Of a stretch of DNA of 39,036 bases, positions 18,819 through 25,965 are shown piece after piece (the stretch's first letter is position 1; each line of letters opens with the position of its first letter). The DNA lies in contig CAJWZC010000031.1 in NCBI GenBank assembly GCA_913049915.1, positions 1 to 39,036 of the forward strand, given 5' to 3'. This stretch comes from an uncultured Colwellia sp. Its GTDB lineage: Bacteria; Pseudomonadota; Gammaproteobacteria; Enterobacterales; Alteromonadaceae. A program made the translations under genes and the position numbers. Under the pieces are notes generated by a model. That model was not told where the DNA came from. It did no database searches and saw nothing but the letters and a program-made list of their open reading frames with translations.

Positions 18819-19187
18819 TTAAGCAATAAAGGCTTTTAGTGGTGACCAAACAGCCAGCTCATTGCCACTCGGCTCAGTAAAATGAAAACGTCGACCGCCA
18901 GGAAAAGAAAAAATAGCTTGGCTAATAGTACCACCCGCACTTCTAACGCGTCGTTCGGTCGCTTCTAAATTATCACTGAGTAAAACCAATAAACAAGCGC
19001 CATTAGCGGTACTTGAAACGAGTTTAGACAAAAAGAAACCGCCTTCGATACCTGAATTACTAAATGCAGTATATTCTTCACCATAATCAATAAATGACCA
19101 GGCGAAAGCTCGTTCAAAAAAAGCTTTGGTCGCAGGAATATTTTTTGCAGGTAACTCTACATAATTAATCATTTCGCGGGGTAGCAT
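18819..19187 (-). CDS. VOC (glyoxalase/bleomycin-resistance-like) family protein
   Basis: This 122-residue protein has the beta-alpha-beta-beta-beta layout of one vicinal-oxygen-chelate domain pair: INYVELPAKNIPATKAFFERAF at the start, SNSGIEGGFFLS, then LLVLLSDNLEATERRVRSAGG, and FPGGRRFHFTEPSGNELAVW at the end. The last motif contains the C-terminal Glu/His metal-ligand pattern of the family. Such small VOC proteins are often annotated as glyoxalases, but the reaction here cannot be assigned. The ATG at 19187 has an excellent ribosome site (GGAGGG, spacing 8). It is transcribed alone towards the shared terminator. Confidence 0.85.
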   Translation of the reverse strand: MLPREMINYVELPAKNIPATKAFFERAFAWSFIDYGEEYTAFSNSGIEGGFFLSKLVSSTANGACLLVLLSDNLEATERRVRSAGGTISQAIFSFPGGRRFHFTEPSGNELAVWSPLKAFIA

Positions 19188-19305
19188 AAATAAACCCTCC
19201 TATTTAATAACGATAGTAAAGGAAATAATGAATACTATAGCTCAGTACGATACTTTTTGTTTAGGGACAGGATAAAATCTAAGTCATTTAAATCAACTTA
19301 TTTCA

Positions 19306-19878
19306 TTATGCTGTTACAAGAAATTTTATTGCTATCGCTATTAAGGTGATACCATCAACAAACTCAGCTTTACTCTCCAACCATGTTCTCCCTTTAGTAC
19401 CTACTAAAACGCCTAGCCAGCTAAAAATAAAGGTAATCACACCAATAATAAAACAAGTAATAAAAGGATTTACAGGTAAGAGTGTTAAGCTAAATCCAGC
19501 GGCTATTGCATCAATACTGGTAGCAATAGCTAGTATCAATAACACGCGATGGGTAATCTTATTTATATCTTTATCAATACCTTCAGAGCACAAATTAAAG
19601 CTCATTTTCGATTCAATAAGAAATAGTAAAAAGGCAATATATGGCGTATAAGATTCAACCTAAGTTAATACGCCTTTACCACCAAAGTAATCAATAATTG
19701 TTATAATACCTTGGGATATCCCAAAATAGCACTATTATGCCTAATAGTGCTATTTTATCGTGTTACTTGGTTGCAGCTAAGCTAATATAGATCGCAAACG
19801 CATCCATACTTAAAGCTATAGCAAGGATAATGACTTCTATAATTTGTAAAACGCCCTAAATTTAAAGTTTTGACTCAT
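19306..19878 (-). pseudogene. mntP: Decayed mntP (manganese efflux pump, DUF204)
   Basis: Read on the minus strand, the segment still encodes the successive parts of MntP. The pieces are an N-terminal helix ALSMDAFAIYISLAATK, then [32 protein letters not shown], and an intact last half from 19605 ([16 protein letters not shown]...). The parts are broken by a frame change just after the ATG at 19876-19878 (which has GAGGG upstream), a TAA at 19763-19765, a frameshift around 19724-19731, and a TAG at 19660-19662 where a Trp is likely. Intact MntP is about 188 residues with two MD/ID-type motifs, both still visible. The remaining 99-residue open frame is therefore a leftover, not a small gene. 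It follows an OsmC-family relic by 15 bases. Confidence 0.88.
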
Positions 19879-19893
19879 TGATTCCCTCAATGA

Positions 19894-20300
19894 TTATTTT
19901 AGTTTTACTGAATTAGCGATAAAACACAGCTTAAGTACTTAATAATGAATTTTTTCAAGTTGTAGTAGTATTGGTTCTTTATCACTATAAAATAGGATAT
20001 ATGGACTTAAAGTAACTTTCGTCATTACCCTTTTATCTTATTTCATCTTTTTCCATAATGCCGACAGCATTATCGATATATGAATCTACAACATATTTTC
20101 TTTTAGCCGCGATAGATAAAAAGAATAATATGTGACAACTTGATAGTGAGGCAACAAATGCTTGCACAGGATCAACATTCGGCTTTACCGAATAGGGAAG
20201 GGTAACAATACAAACTTGAAAGAACTAGATACAAAACCTTGTCGGAACTTTGTTAATCTAAAATAGGAAATATTGTAGTTGAGTAATGTAATTTACATTG
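19894..20300 (-). pseudogene. Decayed OsmC-family peroxiredoxin-like gene
   Basis: On the minus strand, pieces of an OsmC/YhfA-type protein appear in order but in different frames. These are GFVSSSFKFVLLPFP (about 20235-20190), then VDPVQAFVASLSSCH with ILFFLSIAAKRKYVVDSY and DNAVGIMEKDE ending at a TAA (20033-20035), then MTKVTLSP and EPILLQLEKIHY, a TAA at 19939-19941, and finally LCFIANSVKLK with a natural-looking stop at 19894-19896. ASLSSCH and CFIANSV hold the two cysteines of OsmC hydroperoxide reductases. At least two frameshifts and one in-frame stop (probably from a Gln codon) disable it. The 5' limit is uncertain. Confidence 0.8.
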
Positions 20301-20709
20301 ATTTTTTAAGTGTACTAACATCTGTAGTAATTAATTTTTGCACTGTATATTATTAGAAAAACAGTAATAAATTAAAGATGTTACTTTACGTGTGAGCCTA
20401 TGAGAGAAATATTCATCCAGCCTTTTAAATTCATAAAGGATTTCATAATCGTGATAGAGGATAGTTGTCTGGTTCATAATGTCACTCTGTATAATATTAA
20501 TATTAATTTTTATTTATATATAACAAGGGATTAATTATTTTTTATTTACTGAATAGTACTGAATGACATCGTGTTTTCTAAGCTTATAAAAATGAAATAA
20601 CTCAAAAGTTCTACATCACAAACTTAATGTAATTGGTACAAGATAAATCAATTCGTATTACTCGATGCAGCTATCCTGATACAGCTTTTGAGTAAGTGTG
20701 ATAGAAGAA
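20301..20709. other. AT-rich region with no convincing gene
   Basis: The only notable frame is a 48-codon one on the minus strand (20331-20477, starting MNQTTILYHDYE) with a weak GAGTG upstream. I could not identify it, and it may be a remnant like the two relics beside it. Otherwise the sequence is low-complexity AT. Confidence 0.4.
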
Positions 20710-20740
20710 TGTTAAGGCCCTTATAGAAAATGCCTTAACA
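20710..20740 (-). terminator. Possible terminator after malQ
   Basis: TGTTAAGGC (20710-20718) pairs with GCCTTAACA (20732-20740) around a 13-base loop. On the minus strand it is followed by the T-rich ATTCTTCTAT rather than a clean T-run. It lies 110 bases beyond the malQ stop. Confidence 0.4.
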
Positions 20741-20849
20741 ACCTTTAGATATATATTAACTTACGCTTAACACATGAACTTCATAATAATGAGCATTTAA
20801 CCTATTGAATAGAAGAAATATTCATTCTTATATAAGTACAGTGTTTTAG

Positions 20850-23045
20850 CTAATTAGGTCTAGCCTCTTTCATTGCTTGAACAATTTCCTGTACCGAATT
20901 TACTTGCCAAAAATCTTCTAACATAATCGGTAATTTTTGAAGCCAATTAGGGTGCTGATCAATAGTGCCAGGAATATTTACTTGTTCTGGTATTTCTAGG
21001 GCGTCTTCTAGTGGAATGAGCTGTATATGGCTAGACGAAGTAGCCAAATATTTTTGTACCGCAACACTGAGTTCAGTATTCATCAAGGCAGGCTCTTGTT
21101 GTGGCGCTTTGCTTATGTCTATCACTTTCAAATCTTCTAACGCAGCAATAAGGTTTTGTCGTTCACCCGCGCGCGAGCTTCTATCTGCATGACCAGCTTC
21201 TTCATTAGGATAAAGGTTAAGTTGTTCACGCCATACTAAATCTCGCCCTTGCCACCAGCCAGATAACGTTGCGGTATCATGCGTTGCAATAGTTGAAATT
21301 GATTGAACAGGAAAATTTTCTGGTCGCTTAAATAAGCCTGATTCCCATCGCTCAAAAAACATAACTTTGAATGATAGAAGTCCAGAGTTTTGAATAGTCT
21401 CACTAAATCCCTCGGGTACATTACCTAAGTCTTCTCCTATGACAATACAGTTATTACGACTAGATTCGAGGGCAATAATTCTTAAAATATCATCGAAAGG
21501 AAAACTAATATAAACGCCTTCATCCGCTTCCATACCAGGTGCTACCCAATATTGACGCATTAAACCTAGTATATGATCAATACGTAAAGCACCTGCATAT
21601 TGCATACTACTACGAAGCGCCTTTACTAAGGGTTGGTAGCCTTGTTTTTTTAATACAATAGGGTTGATAGGCGTTAATCCCCAGTTTTGTCCCAGTGGAT
21701 TCATACCATCGGGTGGTGCGCCGATAGATGCACCAGCTACATAAAGTGCTTTGTCAGACCATACGTCAACGCCAGAGCCATCGCAGCCAACAGCTAAATC
21801 GAGGTATAGACCAATAGCCATGCCTTTATCTTTGGCGCATTGAGTCACGCTTTTTAATTGTGTGTGTGCTATCCATTGCAAGAAGCAAAAATAGTCGATA
21901 CGTGTGGCGTGCGATAGTTGAAATTGAGATACGTCAGCACTATTGGGGTCTTGAAATTTTATCGGCCAATCAGACCAACCATAAACATTGTCACTTGCTA
22001 AATTAAAATGTTCATTTAATGCGTCAAACGTTGCAAAAATATGCAAGTCATTCCCATGTTTTTGTTTGAAATCGTTAAACTCAGCTGACATTAATGGGTA
22101 TAAATTTTTTCTATTCTCATCAAAATCTTTAAATAATATTTCGGTAATTTCATATTTGAGTTTAGCGACTGCTGGGTAGTCAACTAATTCACTTGCTTTG
22201 GCAGCGACAATACTTTGTTGAAAAATTTCGCTATGAACTGTATTTTTTGCCAATTCACAACTTTCAAAGTTAGCTATTTTAGTTATATCGATATAAAGAA
22301 TATTTAAAAAACAACGGCTTGATGGTGAATAAGGACTTCTGTGGGCAGGATTTTGCTGATAAAGCGGGTGCAGTGGGTTTAACCCTATTGTTGATGCCTG
22401 TTGTGTTACTGATGTTTCAACAAGGTTGTATAAATCGGTAAAGTCACCCATGCCCCAATTACTGTTACTACGTAAAGAATATAACTGTGCGGTAAACCCC
22501 CACATTTTATTAACTGAAGATTTTTGAGGGCTGTAACACATTTTTGGTGTGCTAATCAGCGGGCAGTTGGCCTGAATCTTATCGGTGCTGATATTCAGTT
22601 GATAATAACCTTGTTCTAGTACCGGTAAGGGTAATAAATATTGATAATAATGTGTTTGGTCAATATCTATCTCGTCAATGGGTTGTAGGCTATTTATCTC
22701 GACAGATCCGGAAATTTCATTGTCTAACCCATCTTCATATTTATTCTCTAAGTCAGGAGTAATCTTCCAATGCAGTAATAAACTTTCTGTCCTTGGTAAA
22801 CTAATTTTTATATCTTGTTGTTGTTCTTCAAGTTTAATAATATGAACGGCGGGTAATATATTTAACCATTGCTTTTGATTTAATAGCGTAATAGCTTGAG
22901 TTAACGATTCGTCATCTAAGTCGAAGCCCATTGCTGCTAATAATACGCGTCTTGCTTGGTCTTTAGCGATCACTTTATCGCCAAACGCTCCCCTGTAGCT
23001 TGAGTGAAAACCCACTAATTCGGCTAACTGCTTAATGAGATTCAT
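20850..23045 (-). CDS. malQ: 4-alpha-glucanotransferase MalQ (amylomaltase)
   Basis: MalQ (GH77) transfers 4-alpha-glucan segments between maltodextrins and releases glucose, feeding longer chains to phosphorylase. The 731-residue protein has an N-terminal region of about 170 residues as in enterobacterial MalQ, then a TIM-barrel core with WGMGDFTDL and NPLHPLYQQNPAHRSPYSPS. Catalytic regions follow: LRIDHILGLMR (Asp nucleophile, about residue 488), IVIGEDLGNVP (Glu, about 537) and IATHDTATLSGWW (Asp, about 588). It is slightly longer than E. coli MalQ (694). It is divergent from the glycogen cluster across a 360-base gap, so both sides may share control. Its role is probably recycling of malto-oligosaccharides left by GlgP and GlgX. 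Confidence 0.94.
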   Translation of the reverse strand: MNLIKQLAELVGFHSSYRGAFGDKVIAKDQARRVLLAAMGFDLDDESLTQAITLLNQKQWLNILPAVHIIKLEEQQQDIKISLPRTESLLLHWKITPDLENKYEDGLDNEISGSVEINSLQPIDEIDIDQTHYYQYLLPLPVLEQGYYQLNISTDKIQANCPLISTPKMCYSPQKSSVNKMWGFTAQLYSLRSNSNWGMGDFTDLYNLVETSVTQQASTIGLNPLHPLYQQNPAHRSPYSPSSRCFLNILYIDITKIANFESCELAKNTVHSEIFQQSIVAAKASELVDYPAVAKLKYEITEILFKDFDENRKNLYPLMSAEFNDFKQKHGNDLHIFATFDALNEHFNLASDNVYGWSDWPIKFQDPNSADVSQFQLSHATRIDYFCFLQWIAHTQLKSVTQCAKDKGMAIGLYLDLAVGCDGSGVDVWSDKALYVAGASIGAPPDGMNPLGQNWGLTPINPIVLKKQGYQPLVKALRSSMQYAGALRIDHILGLMRQYWVAPGMEADEGVYISFPFDDILRIIALESSRNNCIVIGEDLGNVPEGFSETIQNSGLLSFKVMFFERWESGLFKRPENFPVQSISTIATHDTATLSGWWQGRDLVWREQLNLYPNEEAGHADRSSRAGERQNLIAALEDLKVIDISKAPQQEPALMNTELSVAVQKYLATSSSHIQLIPLEDALEIPEQVNIPGTIDQHPNWLQKLPIMLEDFWQVNSVQEIVQAMKEARPN

Positions 23046-23405
23046 TAATATCCCTTTTTAATTATGAAATAAAATTACATTTAATTGTAATTTTAACAAT
23101 TTTTAGGTTAGAATTAAAGCATATAAAGTTTTAATACATACTTTTATCCGTATAAAATTCAAATATGTTGTTTTTTTACAACATGAGTAATATGGTCATT
23201 CAAGCGAAGACTATCATTACGCTACTGACATCGATTAGTTTTTTATATCCGGCTTGATTTATGCTATTTCATCATGTCGTAACAAAAAATGATTATTTTA
23301 AAACGTAAACGCGCATTACTAGAGCAATATTGCAATATTTTGCATTGAAATAAAGCGAAATCAGTAATGTAAAGTTGATTAGTACATGATTAATGGAGAA
23401 TAACA
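23046..23405. promoter_or_regulatory. Divergent control region between malQ and the CBM48 gene
   Basis: This 360-base AT-rich gap must carry promoters in both directions. Two symmetric sites stand out: ATGTTGT-(T6)-ACAACAT at 23165-23184 and the palindrome AATATTGCAATATT at 23326-23339, the latter 67 bases before the CBM48 ATG. Either could be an operator, but neither matches a regulator I can name. No gene was seen here. Confidence 0.4.
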
Positions 23406-23702
23406 ATGCTAACAAAGAAATTTTTTAAGACGAAAGATGAAGCGGAAGTGACCTTTGAATTTAATCGAAACGACGTAACAACAGCGATGCTGGTAGGTGA
23501 TTTTAACGACTGGCAAGCCATTGAAATGAAGTTTAATAAAAAAACGAAGAGTTTTAAAACCAAGGTCAGGCTGCCTAAAGGGCAAACATTTCACTTTCGT
23601 TACCTCTTAAATAATTCCGAGTGGGAAAACGATTATAAAGCCGATCAATACCTAGCTAATGAATTTGGTAGTGAAAATAGTGTAGTAAATACTAGCCTTT
23701 AA
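23406..23702 (+). CDS. Stand-alone CBM48 / AMPK-beta-like glycogen-binding protein
   Basis: This 98-residue protein consists almost only of one isoamylase-early-set (CBM48) domain. It has a beta-rich fold with TTAMLVGDFNDWQ (the GxFNxW glycogen-binding signature), KVRLPKGQTFHFRYLLNNSEWENDYKADQY and a short tail. In glycogen enzymes and in AMP-kinase beta subunits this domain binds alpha-glucan. Here it is free, with no enzyme attached, no signal peptide and no membrane segment, so it is predicted to be a cytoplasmic glycogen-binding protein. GGAGAA precedes the ATG. It heads the glg gene run, with glgX starting 143 bases later behind a LacI-type operator. Similar small proteins are known in related marine bacteria; their role is not established. 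Confidence 0.85.
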   Translation: MLTKKFFKTKDEAEVTFEFNRNDVTTAMLVGDFNDWQAIEMKFNKKTKSFKTKVRLPKGQTFHFRYLLNNSEWENDYKADQYLANEFGSENSVVNTSL

Positions 23703-23763
23703 ATGACTAATAATTTACATACTATTATTTTATTGCGGTTTATTTTCTAATAGTTTACCTTGG

Positions 23764-23779
23764 TTGAAAGCGCTTCCAA
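23764..23779. promoter_or_regulatory. LacI-family-type operator upstream of glgX
   Basis: TTGAAAGC|GCTTCCAA is a 16-bp palindrome with one mismatch per half-site and a central CG step, the typical form of LacI/GalR-family operators. It lies 67 bases before the glgX ATG, in the gap after the CBM48 gene. No LacI-type regulator gene is in the window, so the regulator would be encoded elsewhere. Confidence 0.5.
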
Positions 23780-23845
23780 TATTTTGTTTTTAACCAAGTA
23801 ACAATCAACCATTGATTGCTACTAACCGATAGTTATTGGAGAAAC

Positions 23846-25930
23846 ATGGAACAATATCGAATAGAGCCAGGAAAAGTCTATCCATTAGGTGCAACTGTTG
23901 ATGAGACAGGTGTTAATTTTGCTATCTTTTCAGCGCATGCAGAAAAAATAGCGCTGTGCATTTTTGACGAGCACGGTCGCCAAGAGTTACAACGCTTTGT
24001 TTTACCGCAGTGTGAACATAATATTTGGCATGGCTTTCTCAAAGGAGCTAAAGCAGGTTTAGTGTATGGTTATCGGGTTTATGGATCTTATAGTCCTGAA
24101 CTTGGTCATCGTTTTAATCATCATAAATTATTGTTAGACCCTTATGCAAAGGCATTAGCAGGCAGCTTTTCATGGTCAGATCGTCACTTCGCTTATGACG
24201 TAAATGATCCTAAACAAGACTTATCATTTGATGATAGAGATAATGCCGATATAATGTTTAAAGCGGTTGTGATGGACCCATCTGCTCCTCTTTTACCAAG
24301 AAAGCCAATTGCTTGGAAAAACACGGTTATTTACGAAGGCCACGTTAAAGGTTTAACTCAACTTAACCCAAAAGTTCCTAAACACTTACGTGGTTCTTTT
24401 TTAGGATTAAGTCATGCATCGATGATTGCTCATTATCGCGCTATGGGCATTACTACTATAGAGTTGCTACCGGTTCAGCAATTCATCTCCGAACAGTTTT
24501 TAGCAGATAAAAACCTCTCTAATTACTGGGGTTATAATTCTCTTGCCTTTTTTGTTCCTCATAAAGATTATTTAAATCAGCATCAAATAAAAGATTTTCA
24601 ACGTATGGTTGATGAACTTCATCAAGCCGGTTTTGAAGTACTCATTGATGTGGTTTACAACCACACCTGCGAAGGAAATTGGTTAGGACCTACTTTAAGT
24701 TTTAGAGGCATAGACAACTATTCTTATTACCGTTTAAATCCTACTGAGCCGCGTTATTATATCAATGATACTGGCTGTGGAAACACCTTAAATATTAGTC
24801 ACCCTCGCGTATTACAAATGGTTATGGACAGTTTACGCTATTGGGTTCAAGTGATGGGTGTCGATGGTTTTAGGTTTGATTTAGCCACCATTTTAGGTCG
24901 TGAAGTACATGGGTTTGATAAGAGTAATGGTTTTTTAGATGCTATTTTACAAGACCCCGTACTTAATAGTGTAAAAGTTATTGCTGAGCCTTGGGATATC
25001 GGCCCTGGTGGCTACCAATTAGGTGGATTTCCATCACCCTGGTCTGAATGGAACGATCGCTATCGCGATACCATCAGACGTTATTGGCGAGGTGATCAAG
25101 GAATATTACCTGAATTTGCACGGCGAATTCATGGCTCAAGTGATATTTTTGAGCACAGTGGTCGTCAGCCTTTTGCCAGTATCAACTTTCTTTGTAGTCA
25201 CGATGGAAATACCTTACATGATTTAGTGAGTTATCAAGATCGCCATAACGAAGCTAATGGCGAAAATAATCGTGATGGTCATTCGGATAACTTTGCACAT
25301 AATCATGGTGTTGAAGGTGAAACAAGCGATAAAGACATTTTAGCGCTGCGATTACGACAAATAAAAAATATGTTGGCAACGCTAATGCTTTCTCAAGGCG
25401 TACCTATGTTACTTGCTGGTGATGAGATAGGGCGTAGTCAAAAAGGTAACAATAATGCTTATTGTCAAGATAATGAAATAAATTGGTTAGATTGGGACGA
25501 CAATGCCTTACACGCCGATGAATTAAAAGCTTTTTTTACTAGTTTAACGCAATTAAGAAAACGTTATCCGATGTTTGCCCATGACCGTTTTATTCATAAT
25601 GATGATAAAGAGGCTGCGGTCAATATTACTTGGTTCCATTCGTCAGGCTACGCCATGAGAAAAGAAGATTGGCATTCTCATCATGCGTCGACATTAGGGT
25701 ATTTGATACAAGAAAAAGAGCCTTCCACACCTGTACTTTTATGCCTTTTTCACGCAGGAAAAGAGCCAATAGCATTTCAATTACCTGAGATAGATGCCAT
25801 AGCGCATTGGCAGGTGATAATCGATACCACTGCGAGTGTCGAGCAAACCGAAGTACGCCTTATTCCAGCAGAACGAATAGTTACCATGGCTCCCTTTTCA
25901 ACGATTGTTTTATTAAACGATCGTTTATAA
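23846..25930 (+). CDS. glgX: Glycogen debranching enzyme GlgX
   Basis: GlgX hydrolyses alpha-1,6 branches of phosphorylase-limit glycogen. The 694-residue GH13 protein has an N-terminal CBM48 domain (GATVDETGVNFAIFSAHA) and then a TIM barrel. Catalytic regions are DVVYNHTCEG, VDGFRFDLATILG (Asp nucleophile, about residue 343), VIAEPWDIGPGGYQLGGFP (acid Glu, about 380) and INFLCSHDGNTLHDLV (Asp, about 452), followed by an isoamylase-type C-terminal beta domain. It is a little longer than E. coli GlgX (657). The ATG at 23846 was chosen because TTGGAG stands just before it; an upstream in-frame codon at 23816 lacks a ribosome site. glgP follows after 35 bases, so the two are co-transcribed. Confidence 0.95.
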   Translation: MEQYRIEPGKVYPLGATVDETGVNFAIFSAHAEKIALCIFDEHGRQELQRFVLPQCEHNIWHGFLKGAKAGLVYGYRVYGSYSPELGHRFNHHKLLLDPYAKALAGSFSWSDRHFAYDVNDPKQDLSFDDRDNADIMFKAVVMDPSAPLLPRKPIAWKNTVIYEGHVKGLTQLNPKVPKHLRGSFLGLSHASMIAHYRAMGITTIELLPVQQFISEQFLADKNLSNYWGYNSLAFFVPHKDYLNQHQIKDFQRMVDELHQAGFEVLIDVVYNHTCEGNWLGPTLSFRGIDNYSYYRLNPTEPRYYINDTGCGNTLNISHPRVLQMVMDSLRYWVQVMGVDGFRFDLATILGREVHGFDKSNGFLDAILQDPVLNSVKVIAEPWDIGPGGYQLGGFPSPWSEWNDRYRDTIRRYWRGDQGILPEFARRIHGSSDIFEHSGRQPFASINFLCSHDGNTLHDLVSYQDRHNEANGENNRDGHSDNFAHNHGVEGETSDKDILALRLRQIKNMLATLMLSQGVPMLLAGDEIGRSQKGNNNAYCQDNEINWLDWDDNALHADELKAFFTSLTQLRKRYPMFAHDRFIHNDDKEAAVNITWFHSSGYAMRKEDWHSHHASTLGYLIQEKEPSTPVLLCLFHAGKEPIAFQLPEIDAIAHWQVIIDTTASVEQTEVRLIPAERIVTMAPFSTIVLLNDRL

Positions 25931-25965
25931 CTAATTATTGATACAAGCATAGGATTAATCGATTA

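Noticed and set aside
19306..19605. 99-codon minus-strand frame as an intact small membrane protein
   Set aside because: It matches only the second half of MntP, and the first half is present upstream with stops and frameshifts, so it is the tail of a pseudogene.
19346..19651. Plus-strand 101-codon frame
   Set aside because: It is antisense to the decayed mntP, has no ribosome site and no family resemblance.
19879..20100. yybP-ykoY manganese riboswitch upstream of mntP
   Set aside because: Known mntP genes often have one, so I looked. The segment instead encodes the end of the OsmC relic and lacks the conserved riboswitch core.
20331..20477. Remnant of exonuclease I (sbcB)
   Set aside because: HDYE followed seven residues later by LD resembles the start of exonuclease I, but the TFG and RPSQF motifs are missing, so the match is too short to claim.
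23816..23845. Upstream start for GlgX
   Set aside because: There is no ribosome site, while the ATG at 23846 has TTGGAG at the right distance and fits the family N-terminus.
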